From Gracilaria domingensis (Eukaryota > Rhodophyta > Florideophyceae > Gracilariales > Gracilariaceae), in NCBI GenBank assembly GCA_022539475.1, contig VCMS01000306.1, forward strand, positions 1 to 64,000: a DNA stretch of 64,000 nt, written 5' to 3'. How positions within the stretch are numbered: position 1 is the first letter of the stretch; each line of letters starts with the position of its first letter. Positions 1 through 10,886 of this stretch are shown piece after piece. The position numbers were made by a program, and so were the translations under genes. The notes beneath the pieces were generated by a model that did not search any database, had not been told where the DNA came from, and saw only the letters and a list, made by a program, of their open reading frames with translations.

Positions 1-275
1 GCCTGGAACGGTTAAGCCAACTCGGAGGCATTAGCCGGGCCCACTGGTTCATTTCAAACACGTGACGCGATCTCGTCATAGCATGTTCTGTACGGGGTGA
101 CAAGTTGTGCCACAAAAACATATCAAGCTCGCCGTGCGCCGTTCTGATGTTCTTTCCGCGCCGTGCTCGTGGCGACGAGGCGTCTTCCTGTGCGAAGCTT
201 CGGCACAGAGGCCGCGGCGGACGCCGCCCCTGTCGGCCATCGGTCGGGAAGGCTCCATTGCGTCGACGAGGAAAG
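1..275. other. GC-rich flank, no gene seen
   Basis: This stretch lies left of the first gypsy element. It is GC-rich and open in several frames at once, which is what base composition alone would give. Nothing in it resembles a known protein. A 25-base piece near 86-110 resembles a piece near 11502-11526, just beyond the right end of the element, with a few mismatches, so the site may itself be an older repeat. Confidence 0.4.
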
Positions 276-280
276 CAGAT

Positions 281-834
281 TGTCGTATAGTACGATCTGG
301 TTGATCGGCGCGGACGGAGTGGATTGTTAGGAGTGCCGTTTCGTACGTGTAGGGCTTGCCCGAGCAATTACTTGTACGCGTAGTTGCCCCCGCATCGGAC
401 GTTAGACCCAGGTGTACTTGAGAGCGCACGTAGGACACGTGTGCCAGTCGGACGTTGACGGGCGTAGTATAGTACTGTGAGTCACTATCTGGAGGTCGTA
501 CAGAGGCGGGTTTACCTGATATTTAGGCGAACCCTAACCTCGCCATGACCTCACATTGTAAACACCAAGCACCCTTTGCCGTACGTCTTGTTCGTCGCGT
601 GGCGCTACCGACAGGCCGTTAAGCTGAGTACTATAAGGTTTATTAGGCCGTTCGTACCCTTTTGCACGCTCCTGAACGTGCTTGGTGATACCAACCGCCC
701 ACTCTCCGCGCTGACCGCCCGGTGCTTCCTCCTTACTCCCCGTACGGATTCATTACAGTCGCTCCCTCGAGCCACAGCCAACTCCGTCGCCTCAAGACCG
801 CTTCAGGTTTTCTCCCGATACGTACTATATCACA
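281..834 (+). repeat. 5' LTR of element 1
   Basis: A 554 bp long terminal repeat starting TGTCGT and ending ATCACA. It matches 10887-11440 with about 11 differences, which cluster in the first 150 bases. A TATA-like CTATAAGG lies near 631-638. The CAGAT duplication precedes it directly. Confidence 0.95.
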
Positions 835-835
835 C

Positions 836-853
836 TGGTCTCCCGACCTAGAA
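836..853 (+). other. Primer-binding site of element 1
   Basis: TGGTCTCCCGACCTAGAA begins two bases after the 5' LTR. It starts with TGG, the complement of a tRNA CCA end, as expected for a minus-strand primer site. The same 18 bases occur at the matching place in element 3. The tRNA species was not identified. Confidence 0.8.
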
Positions 854-909
854 GTGGAATTCGAGACGGCACGGAGTTTACAGCACCGAATTGGAAAAGA
901 TACTCGAAG

Positions 910-3108
910 ATGAGCTCGAACGTCCCACACGGAGAGCAAGGAGAACGGCAGGTCGCAGAAGACAATGCTGAGTCCACTTTGGCCGCCCCTCGCGCCGCTT
1001 CGGACCATGCCTCGGTAGGCCGCCGGAGCACCCGAAGTACCGCGACGGCCTACGTGACCCCCTCAGAAGAGCCCGAACGGATAATCCGTGAAGGCAATTT
1101 GCAAACCAAATCGGACCGAAGGAAGAAAGAGAGGAGTAAGAACTCCGGGCCCCCTTTGGGAACTGAGATTGTACCACCTGGGACAGCGGCACTCCGGCCT
1201 ACACCTCAGACCGGACGGAGACCACCCCACGAACTATGGGCCGAAATAGCCCCGTACGCCCTGGAGGGACTTCGCACGGAGATCGAGGTTCATGTACCCA
1301 TGGCGGTCGAATTATATCTCAAGGACCGTATCCCGGAATTGATTCGTCGTGACATCACACCGATCATACACCGCATCGTGAACGATGCGCTGGGATCCAG
1401 AAGTACCGAAAGCGGAATGCAAGAGAATCTGAGTAACACCTTGGCCGCTTTGGTAGCTAAGCTACCACCCCAACCCCCAAAGTTTGACACTGACCAAACG
1501 GACAACGCACCTAGTCGCGGTGAGAGACAGGGACCGGAAATGGAGAAGGATCCGCAGAGGGATCCGACCGGTGTCTATCTCCTACCAGTACCCCCTCAGG
1601 GTGATCCGGACGGAAGCCCGAGCGATTCCTCCGACGACGGGAAGAATCACCGCAAACGAGGCGGTAAAGCGGGCAAGCATTCCGACTCGGACAATTCCGT
1701 ACGTAGACGGAAGAATCGTCGCCGCCGCAGAGGGCGACGACATTCAGATACTGACTCCGCGTCCTCGCGTTCATCATCAGAGGATGAGCAGACCGACTCG
1801 GATGATTCTGGGGACTCTCAAAGCCCCCGAAGAAAACGCAAGTCCGAACGGCGACGTTCCCGATCGGACAAGTTGGCGCTTAAGCGCCTCCGACCTCTGA
1901 ACGTCAAGTTCACCAAGGTTGTGGACTACCGTACGTACCGGCTCATTCGGCGCAGCCATAAGTATGACTCGAAGGTAGCGCGCAAGATCGCGCGCTATCA
2001 AAAGAAATTGAACGTCCAGATGAAAGGACATTCATTTTCCGGAACCGATCCCATCTCCGTTCTCAATTTCCTGCAGCGGTTCAAAACCGCTTGCAACCAT
2101 AACGGACTGACAGAAGGAGCGGCACTGTGGTGCTTCCAGTTCTACCTAACCGGGCCCGCACACGCTCTGGTTCAGTCCCGCCTCATCCGTGAGTCGGGAG
2201 CGGTCGACAGGCCTCGCGATGAAGCGCTCCATACGTACGAAGAGGTGGTAAATTTCTTACTGACCACCCACGCCACGGACGAGGTTATCGCCACGGCGTC
2301 CGCCGAGGTGACATTTTACACCCAGTCGTCAGGGATGTCCGAAACGGAATTCGCCCAGAAGCTCTGGACAAAGGCCCTCCGCTGTGGCAACGTATACACC
2401 GATCGGGATTTGAAGGGGTTATTCGTCGAAGGACTTTTGCCCGCTATACGGTCAAAGGTGCGGAATCACCTCACCACCCATCCCAGTATCGGATACGACG
2501 CGCTCGCCCGTTATGCGGAATCGTACGGCGATACTCACCGCGCCTCACGCCGCCAGTCCGTTCGGGTGGACACGCAGACTACGTCTGCTCGGCCTCGTGC
2601 CACTCGTACGATAAGAAAGGTGCACCAGGTCGAGTCCCCCTCGGCCTCGACGTATTCCCTGTCGGACGACAACGGCGAAGATGTCCTCATCGTTTCCCAG
2701 GGGTCTTCCATGCCGTCACCACCCACCACACCAAGTGCAACCACCCCAGCGACTTCCGCACGGTCATTCCCCAGTACGCCCGGCCAAAGGTCGAGCAACC
2801 CCCCTGGCGCAGCGTCAAGGGACCGTCCGTGCAGGATTTGCCTCTCGGGAGAGCCCAACTGCTGTCAACTTCTCCCACCGGACGTTAAGGCTAAACTCCT
2901 CGCAATCCGCGAGCAAAACTACCAACGCCGGCGCGACGAAGGGTACTACGGCACCGGCATGCCCACACGGAGAAACACGCCACCGCCATCCAATATCGGT
3001 TTCCGTAATATTGGCCCGACTCGTACATCTTACGCCCAGCCTCAGCAGGCAGCCATGCTGGTGGAAGAGACCGTTTCGGAACAGGAAAACGAGCCGGAGG
3101 ATGCGTAG
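910..3108 (+). CDS. Gag-like protein of element 1
   Basis: A 732 aa frame starting 76 bases after the LTR. The N-terminal third is low-complexity and charged, with a Ser/Arg/Lys-rich basic block around residues 230-320. A capsid-like retrotransposon gag domain follows at about 375-545 (a GTDP-x-S-V-LNFL-x-RF motif near its start, alpha-helical character). The C-terminal part is Ser/Thr/Pro-rich with a Cys cluster (CRICLSGEPNCC) near residue 643. It should form the particle shell of the element. It lies directly upstream of the protease frame. The gag assignment rests on position and domain style rather than on strong identity. Confidence 0.75.
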   Translation: MSSNVPHGEQGERQVAEDNAESTLAAPRAASDHASVGRRSTRSTATAYVTPSEEPERIIREGNLQTKSDRRKKERSKNSGPPLGTEIVPPGTAALRPTPQTGRRPPHELWAEIAPYALEGLRTEIEVHVPMAVELYLKDRIPELIRRDITPIIHRIVNDALGSRSTESGMQENLSNTLAALVAKLPPQPPKFDTDQTDNAPSRGERQGPEMEKDPQRDPTGVYLLPVPPQGDPDGSPSDSSDDGKNHRKRGGKAGKHSDSDNSVRRRKNRRRRRGRRHSDTDSASSRSSSEDEQTDSDDSGDSQSPRRKRKSERRRSRSDKLALKRLRPLNVKFTKVVDYRTYRLIRRSHKYDSKVARKIARYQKKLNVQMKGHSFSGTDPISVLNFLQRFKTACNHNGLTEGAALWCFQFYLTGPAHALVQSRLIRESGAVDRPRDEALHTYEEVVNFLLTTHATDEVIATASAEVTFYTQSSGMSETEFAQKLWTKALRCGNVYTDRDLKGLFVEGLLPAIRSKVRNHLTTHPSIGYDALARYAESYGDTHRASRRQSVRVDTQTTSARPRATRTIRKVHQVESPSASTYSLSDDNGEDVLIVSQGSSMPSPPTTPSATTPATSARSFPSTPGQRSSNPPGAASRDRPCRICLSGEPNCCQLLPPDVKAKLLAIREQNYQRRRDEGYYGTGMPTRRNTPPPSNIGFRNIGPTRTSYAQPQQAAMLVEETVSEQENEPEDA

Positions 3109-3125
3109 GGGCGTCGTCTCCTCCG

Positions 3126-6100
3126 ATGCCTGATAGCCTCGCCACACCGGGCGATAAGCCCAAACCAACCAGTGCGGACAGAACAGAACTGACTCTCGAC
3201 ACCCCAGAACGTATGGACGACAATGTTTTATTTGCGAGTGCAAATTACAAAGTTCACCTTTCCGTGGGCCTCACATCTACCCTAATGTATCCGCTCACGG
3301 GTGTTCTAGATACCGGAGCCGGTCCTTGTCTGATCCACGAGCGGCATTTTCCACCGCGATGGCAATCTCGTCTCCGCACGGACGTAAAGCCACGCATTAC
3401 GGACGCTTCACGCAACCGTATGGAGGTCGTGGGTTTTCTCCCGCTTGCTGTCCGCATTGGAGATCTTCACGTACGAGTACAATTCCTTGTGGTATCGAAC
3501 CTCGCCACAAGCGTCCTACTCGGCACGTCTTTTATCGATCGATACGTACTGGGAATCTTACCCCCAAAACGGACGATCCTCCTGCGCCATTCACGGCCTG
3601 TCTCGATATTGTTCCACGCGTACGGTCCCCACACGCCCACGTCCGTACGGAAATACCCAGTGCGCCCGGAGCGGAATGTGCCCTCTAACAAGATACACGT
3701 CGCCCGACCTGTTACGCTACCCCCATGTCTGAAACCAGGGTACAAGTAACAACCAAGGCGTCCGGTCTGGTATTTCTACAATCACACCACCGCACGGGCA
3801 GTTCGTTAGAGCTAACACTGCTCGCGAACGGCGTCATGGATCTACGTCCGGACGTTCCCTTCTTCGTTCAAGTTGCTAACGTCTCGGACCGACCGGTGCA
3901 CCTCCACAAACGTACCGTCATTGGTCTCGCCCTCCCGTCCCCTATAGCACTAATCACCCCCCTTCACCTAGATAGGCCGCGGAGCGACGACTCTCAGGAG
4001 GGGGAGGATACCGCTTTAGAGGATACCGCTTTAGACCAACCTCCACGGCGTTCTGACCAGCCCGATTGGCCCCAACGCGTTCAAATCAGCCTCGAGTATG
4101 ATAACGAACGCGACACAGTCATTGAACTCCTCCGACCGTTCAAGGACATGTGGGATGGCCATTTAGGCAAGATCTCCGCCGCAAAGCATCGGATACAGCT
4201 GGAACCCGGCACCAAGCCGATATTCCAGATGCCTTATCGTGCAGGACCCGCCCGACGGGAGCTTGAACGTAAGGAAATAACCCAACAGCTGGCAGCAGGG
4301 GTGATAGAACCATCGTCCGCAGAATGGGCCAGTCCGGTCGTCTTTGCACAGAAGAAAGATGGAAGCCTACGTTTTTGCGTCGACTACCGCCGTTTGAATG
4401 CCGTGACCGTACGGGATACATACCCTCTGCCACGAATGGACGAGTGTATAGACTCGTTAGGAGACGCACGGATATTCTCCACACTGGACGCCAATAGCGG
4501 ATACTGGCAGACCGAAGTGGACGAAGTTGACCGGGAAAAGACAGCCTTCACGTCCTACATGGGCCTCTACCGCTACGTACGGATGCCATTTGGACTCAAG
4601 AACGCCCCGGCTACGTTCCAGAGGGCTCTGGACATCATCCTATCACGTGTTAAGTGGCAGTACGCACTGGTCTACCTGTATGACGTGATCATCTACTCCA
4701 GAACGATAGAAGAACACTACGAACACGTACGGACAATTCTCGACATGCTACGTTCCGCAGGAATTACCCTACGACTGGACAAATGCCATTTCTTTAGTGG
4801 AACGGTCGACTACCTCGGCCATGTCATCCGTCCGGGCAAGCTCCAGGTGTCTACGAAGACGCAGGAGGCCATCAAGCAGGCGAAGCCGCCCACTACGCAA
4901 ACGGAACTCCGTTCGTTCCTGGGTCTTTGCAACGTCTTCCGCCGGTTCGTACAGAACTTCGCACGGATAGCGGCTCCCTGAATCAGAAACTGGAAAAGGG
5001 ACAGCCCACTAGCTTCGAAACCCTGACTGATACGGAATACGAGGCATTCGACGAACTTCGCCAACGCCTGATACGGCCCGCGATACTGGCTATCCCGAAA
5101 CAAGGATACCCATACGTACTGGACACCGACGCGTGTGACCGTCAGGTTGGCTGTGCCCTCCTCCAGAGGCAACCCGATGGGGACCTTCTCCCAATCGGAT
5201 ACTGGAGCCGCTCGCTAACCAAGACCGAGCGGAAGTATTCAACGACCGAACGGGAATGCTTCGATGTAGTGTGGGCTATCCTGCACCTCCAACCGTATTT
5301 GGAAGGACAGAAGTTCACTTTCCGCACGGATCAATACTCGTTAAGGTGGATACTGAACCTAGCGGACGCTTCAGGGCGACTTGCACGATGGCGCCTACGC
5401 CTGATGGAGTACGACTTCGACGTCATTCACCGACCGGGTATCAAACACCGAGCGGCAGATGCACTCTCACGAATCCAAACGGACGGAGAGGACAGTTCGC
5501 CGCTAGATGACGAGATCTCCTGTTTCCTCATCGACGACCGTCCGGACGATGGTCTCGTTATAGCCAACATCACCGTAGACGGACAAGAATATACGAACGT
5601 CTGCATAGATTGGCCAAGACCCGAACGGGAATCACCAGGGATACCGGAAGTGCTGGCACTGCCCGCGGAAGAAACCGAAATCGTACCCATCACGCTCGAG
5701 GAACTCGTACGAGCTCAGGCGCAGGACCCTTTCTGCCAATCCGTACGGAGAGATGTCGGCAACGGGGTTACCCTGTTCGATGTCGACCGAAACGGAGTAC
5801 TCATACGACGCTCACGCTTGGACGGCGCCCTACAGAAGGTGGTCCCCGAGTCCCTGCAGACGCGCGTCCTTTATCTGGCGCACTATCCCCGCTTGGTCGG
5901 ACACCCTGGTGCCACCAGAATGTACGAAACGCTACGGAGGGACTTCTATTGTCCCGACATGGCCAACGACGTCTTCCAGACCGTACGGAATTGTCGGTCA
6001 TGCCCAGCCGTCAAAGGAACCCGTTACCGGTCCCAGAAGCTCCTGAAGCTCTTCCCAGCAGATGGCCCGCTCGAGTTTATCGCCATGGACATAGTGGGAC

Positions 6101-7311
6101 CCTTTACCAGATCCCTTAACGGATGCCAGTATATCCTGGTGATGACCGATCGGTTCAGCAAGCTCTCGCGGGCCATACCACTGCGGTCAACCACCGCCCC
6201 AGTGGTAGCCAAAACGTTCTTGGAACATTGGGTTTACCCGTACGGCATCCCGAACTGCCTACCAACCGATAACGGACCGCAGTTCACGTCGAAGTTCTTC
6301 GAGGCCGTCTGCTCCGCACTGGGCACGAAGCACGTCTCGACCACTTCGTATCACCCCCAGGCAAACGGGCATGCAGAACGGTTCAACAAGACGCTGGTGG
6401 AACGCCTCCGTCACTACGTAGCGGACCACCAAAGGACGTGGCACGCATATGTCCAACCCCTTACGTACGGATATAACCTCCAGGTCCATAGGTCCATCGG
6501 AACCACCCCGTTCGCGGTCGCACTAACGAGAACACCTCCCAGTGTCCTCATTGACGAACCCAGTACGTCCTTGGACCCAGCAACACCGACTCAGCCGTCC
6601 GCAGCCCAGTTGAAGCGATACACGCTCAAACTCTTACAGGCGACGCTTCAGACCGCTCGGACAAAGCTGACACGCGCACAGCAGCGCTACAAGGACGACT
6701 TCGATAAGACCGTCCGGTTTCGCCCTACGTTCGCGGAAGGCGAGGAAGTGTACATTGACCGACCCAATTACAAAAGCACGGAAGAGGACCTAACGGAACA
6801 GGAACGAACTCTTCGGAAACTACTGCCAAAGACCACCGGTCCGTTCAAGGTCAAGGCCACAACGGACACTACCGTTACTATCGATGAAAACGGTATCGAA
6901 CACACCGTCTCCATTGATCGCGTCACACGCGCTCCGTCCGCACGGCCTACGAGTAGCCCCGTTACCACCGAACGTACACGGGAGGAACCCGTCGCTGACC
7001 CGGAGGGACCATTTGCGGAAGACGTCGTCGAACGCGACGATTTACCGCCACCCGATACGGTTCCTTGCGCTGTGGAACGCGTCGTAGCGCACCGCGATAG
7101 GCCGGACGGAGTCCAATACCGCGTACGCTGGTACGGCTACACCGCCGAATCGTACACCTACGAACCCCCTTCGAACATCCCCCAGCACTTTGTCGCCCGA
7201 TACTGGCGTCGCCGAAGTCGTACGACATCGGCAACACCCTTAAGGAGGGGGAGAGAAGCAGACGGAAGTCCGTCGGCTGGACAAAACGCCACCTACTCCC
7301 CAAGCACGTGA
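3126..7311 (+). CDS. Pol region of element 1: protease, RT, RNase H, integrase, chromodomain
   Basis: Overlapping frames cover this region. In order: an aspartic protease with the LDTGAG motif (about 3310); a reverse transcriptase (about 4260-4980) with the LDANSGYWQ and MPFGLKNAP blocks; an RNase H (about 5110-5460); an integrase (about 5890-6530) with a zinc-binding H/C region, a core with DTDNGPQF-type and NGHAERFNK blocks; and a chromodomain (about 7060-7200, RVRWYGY). Chromodomains are known to steer gypsy integration towards particular chromatin. The sense frame is broken in roughly two or three places, or partly depends on the frame changes this family is known to use. Confidence 0.88.
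7241..7252 (+). other. Internal polypurine tract copy, element 1
   Basis: TAAGGAGGGGGA, identical to the 12 bases just before the 3' LTR (10873-10884). It sits at the 3' end of pol, immediately before the antisense module. A one-mismatch version lies at 3994-4005 between protease and RT. Internal polypurine tracts act as extra plus-strand start sites in lentiviruses and Ty1; that role here is inference. Confidence 0.55.
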
Positions 7312-7571
7312 CAGGCTCCAACCGGCACGGATACGGCCACTGACGCGCGACGGTTGGCCAGATATTCGCCCTAACCGTACGCTCATTGGCTCACCCCCTT
7401 TATTTTTCGATGTAGTGAAACGCCGCCTTTTCCGATAGCGGCACCTTACGTCAATGGATTCAACCTGACGTACGCAAAGGAAGAACGCGAACAACAACAC
7501 AAGTTTACTCAAGGAAATGCACGTCATCGGAACCATCTAAGCACCACCCGGTCCCTTCTTCTGGATGCTCT

Positions 7572-9884
7572 TCACCGCTGGCAACGTCTTGGATACGCCA
7601 CGACCACGGCCACGCGGACCACCGCGACCACGGCCCCTCCCACGAGGTGTCGGAATGCCCGAACGCTAGACCGACGCAGACCCACCTCGGGAACTGACCG
7701 GCTGGAACGGACTGGAAGTACCCGGCCAGGGAGCATTGGGTACCACGACCCTCCTGGATGGCTGCGGCTGACTAGGCGTGCTCGCCGCCGGAACTTCACT
7801 AGCCGCCACACCTGACTCACCCGCACCGGTACCTTGCTCGAAGCAGGCACGCTAGGAGCTTCCACACCGGGCAGGACTTCCGTCATTGGGGTACCCTCCG
7901 GCTCCACGTCGTCACCAACTTCTACAGCACCGCTACTGGACGCTTGAGCGCCACCGTCGCCCGTTGCAGCGACACCCTCCATACCGGCGACGGCCTCACC
8001 ATCGCCTCTCCCAGCCCCTCCCGGACTCACCGGAGGTGCTGGAGGGTTCAGAGTGACCCCGTCAAACATGGACGCACGCGCCCGTCTCAGGGTCTGAACG
8101 ATCTGGTTGACCTGATTCTCCACCATGGCCTGGTCGTGCAACCCTTGATAGGACTCACCGACCAACTCGTCCAACGTCGGAGCCTGCGTCTCCATAACCT
8201 GTCCGTCCGGTGCAGTACCCTCCCCGAAACCGGCCAGCATACCCTGCTCGTACGAACCGAGAACGCGCAGGCTGTGTTCGCGAAGATAACCGAGTAGGTC
8301 CAACATGCCCTGAGCCTGCTCACGCAGGCATGCTTCGGAGTTCGCCGCGCGACGCACCCAAGTACGCGCAGCCGTCAGGGCGCCCGGCACGTCAGTCGGC
8401 TCCGGAATCCCACGCGGAACGCATACAGCCCGCAAGGCATTGAGCAACGTCTGGAGGCGCTCGCCAGAGACTTCGACACCCATTGCGTCCAATTGGCGGC
8501 CTGGGAGCCCGACCTGGACCTCACGTTCCGTACGCACAGGTACCTCCACGACCTCCGGATCAGGCTCCGGCTCGGCCGCGGAAGATAACTGAGGCAGACC
8601 GGCTTGGACTCCGCTCTCACGCCTCGGGACGGGAGGAGCGGCTTCGAAGTCTTCCTCCATGTACCCATGCGGGAAGTAGTTCGGTCTATCCGTGAATGGC
8701 CAAGGCGGAAGCTGTCCCGTTGGCAATAGCACTCGGTTGATCGGCATCGCGCCCGTACCGGATGCGGGCATCGTAGGGAACAAGTCCTCAAAGTAGTCGT
8801 ACCAGAGGAACCCCGGCGTCTGCGACCAGTCCGTCTCCAAAGAGTACTGAAGGGGCTTCTCACCGACCGCAGGAGGATAAGAGGTCGCCCGCAGGATGTT
8901 CTGCAGCCCCATTTCGGCCAAGATGCATACCAATTTGTACGGGAGAAGGAACAACCGTCCGTACTGCGGCGAATCGTCTGTGTTGTACAGACGCTGATCG
9001 CCCGCACGGGTGAAGACTTCCACACCGTCGCTGGCCGCCTGGAGGAACGCCATGAAAGCGAAAACTGCCCACTCGGCGTACAGGATCTGCAAGACCGCAC
9101 GGCTCAAGGCTCCTTGGGATAGCAGTTCCCGCGAGTGGTACGCCACCACGGACGGCGTCGGTACGGAAAGGTTGCGTTCGACCTCCACAGACTTCCACGC
9201 CTCGGTCATACTGTAGTACACCGCCGTACGGTCGTTCTTCGCAACGTCGAAGTACTCGACGTTGTGCCAGGAGTAGAAGAAACGGTGTGATCCCCGAATG
9301 CGGGCTTCCGTCGCGGCGTTGCTTCCCCAATGCTCGCGGTCTAACCAGTACAGCTGGTCGTACGGCGGTTCGAACATCATCAACGCGAGAGGATTACCGT
9401 TTTCGGGCGGAAAGTTCGCGTCGGAATTGAGCCGGTGCATCAGGCTCTGGAGTCGGCGTCGATACTCGCGCTCCTCGGGGCACCTTAAGTACGGCATGTC
9501 AGCTATTCCGAACGTCCTTTCTTCCACACGACCGACGATTCCAGGAAGGTGATTCCAGCGTGCCTGCCAAGCTTCCATTCGCGTACGCTTCGGATTACGG
9601 CTCGCCACCTCACGTAATGGGAGCGAGACCGGAATGGCTGCGAAGCGACGCGCATCGAAGTACTCCGCACTGTCCTGAATGTACTCGTTGACCGTTATAG
9701 GGACCTGTTTCGACCGACGTGGAGCCTGGTTCGTACGACGGGTACGATGGTCGAAGTGTTGGCCAGGAAGCGGCATAGACCGAAACGGGCCACCACCACC
9801 AGACGTACTCGGTTGATTCGGATTGCTCGCCATCGCAGGCGGCGGAGCGGACGACTGGCTTGATTGCGAACCCATCGTGGGCAA
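7572..9884 (-). CDS. Long antisense ORF of element 1, unknown function
   Basis: A 770 aa frame on the strand opposite to gag and pol, lying wholly between pol and the 3' LTR. The N-terminal 60 residues are Ser/Pro/Gly-rich. A globular middle (about 65-390) is rich in Trp, Tyr and Phe and carries a W-x2-VEVE block, then a PTPSVVAY block and LYAEWA, then FLLPYKL. A Pro/Glu-rich linker follows, then a second conserved block near 480-515 (ALRAVCVPRGIPEPTDV). The C-terminus is Gly/Ala and Arg-rich. The same blocks recur in the antisense frame of element 3, so this looks like an inherited part of the elements rather than chance. I recognise no known family. Confidence 0.75.
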   Translation of the reverse strand: MPTMGSQSSQSSAPPPAMASNPNQPSTSGGGGPFRSMPLPGQHFDHRTRRTNQAPRRSKQVPITVNEYIQDSAEYFDARRFAAIPVSLPLREVASRNPKRTRMEAWQARWNHLPGIVGRVEERTFGIADMPYLRCPEEREYRRRLQSLMHRLNSDANFPPENGNPLALMMFEPPYDQLYWLDREHWGSNAATEARIRGSHRFFYSWHNVEYFDVAKNDRTAVYYSMTEAWKSVEVERNLSVPTPSVVAYHSRELLSQGALSRAVLQILYAEWAVFAFMAFLQAASDGVEVFTRAGDQRLYNTDDSPQYGRLFLLPYKLVCILAEMGLQNILRATSYPPAVGEKPLQYSLETDWSQTPGFLWYDYFEDLFPTMPASGTGAMPINRVLLPTGQLPPWPFTDRPNYFPHGYMEEDFEAAPPVPRRESGVQAGLPQLSSAAEPEPDPEVVEVPVRTEREVQVGLPGRQLDAMGVEVSGERLQTLLNALRAVCVPRGIPEPTDVPGALTAARTWVRRAANSEACLREQAQGMLDLLGYLREHSLRVLGSYEQGMLAGFGEGTAPDGQVMETQAPTLDELVGESYQGLHDQAMVENQVNQIVQTLRRARASMFDGVTLNPPAPPVSPGGAGRGDGEAVAGMEGVAATGDGGAQASSSGAVEVGDDVEPEGTPMTEVLPGVEAPSVPASSKVPVRVSQVWRLVKFRRRARLVSRSHPGGSWYPMLPGRVLPVRSSRSVPEVGLRRSSVRAFRHLVGGAVVAVVRVAVVVAYPRRCQR

Positions 9885-10872
9885 CGGGTGACGCGCGGAA
9901 AGGAGCTCTTATAGCCGCGAGGCACGACACGGAGGTGCACGGGCTAAGACGGACGACCGTTCTGGGTTTCGCGGAAAGCGATATCGCCCGCGCCGATAAG
10001 TACACTTTGAGGCCTCATACACCTCAATTTATTTCCGAACGGGCATGGCCAATATACACCCCCTCGACACCGAAAGTCGCTGGTGCTCATTCCGCATCGG
10101 GCGCACATCGCACGGCGGCGATCACCGCGCGCGTGCGACCGCATCAGTGGCAAGAGCGCGAGCCCGTTGACGGCCTCACTACCGCAGTCAGCGCCATTGG
10201 AGGTACGACAGGGTGACGCCATGGCCGCCCTTGGGGCACGACCCGTCGAGAACGGACGCCCCGGGCGCAGAAGCACTCCGTTGTTGGAGGAAGCCCGTCA
10301 CGGTGTACGAAGGAGGATTGGTCGCGCCGCCGCGACCAGTGGAACGTACGCGATCGGTCACTGTCGTCGACCCTAACGAGCGTATTGTCTGCATGAAAGC
10401 CGGGACCCCGCGGGCGCGAGCCACGAACTGCATCGGCTGCGCCGCCAATGGACGAGCCATGACGACGCAGAGGGCGTACACCCCGATACGGTAGTGGTAC
10501 TCACAGCTGCGGCGCTGCTGTGTCGCGCATGAGACGTGGAGGTGTCGGCCCTGACGTGAGACTCGGTACGCTACCAGGACGGACGGCGTCGAGGCCATAA
10601 AACGTCAATGTACGCACGGCCTCGAGTGTTCCTCTTCCTAATCCGCGTGGGCAGCTCTGTGAACGGAAATGGCTTCCCGCGCGTCGTATTACCACGCAGC
10701 TGGCGTCTACCAGTCGTACGACCCTCCGCCTCACGCCACGCGCCAGAGTTTTGACATGGCTTCGCCCCGCCCCTGGCGGGCACTTTCTGTGGCAGAAGCG
10801 AACGGTGGCTTCTTCTCAACCGAACGGGCTTGGACGCAGCGCTTGGCTGCACTCCGGGGACGGAGTGCAATC
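9885..10872. other. Non-coding spacer between antisense ORF and 3' LTR
   Basis: About 1 kb of GC-rich sequence with no convincing gene. It lies upstream of the antisense ORF, so the promoter of that ORF, if it has one other than the 3' LTR, should be here. No clear TATA box was seen. Confidence 0.4.
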
Positions 10873-10884
10873 TAAGGAGGGGGA
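10873..10884 (+). other. Terminal polypurine tract of element 1
   Basis: TAAGGAGGGGGA followed by TC and the 3' LTR. This is the expected plus-strand primer position for an LTR element. Confidence 0.85.
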
Positions 10885-10886
10885 TC

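Noticed and set aside
7944-8443. Sense-strand frames opposite the antisense ORF of element 1
   Set aside because: They are short and contained within the 770-codon frame; the antisense frame has a related partner in element 3 and these do not.
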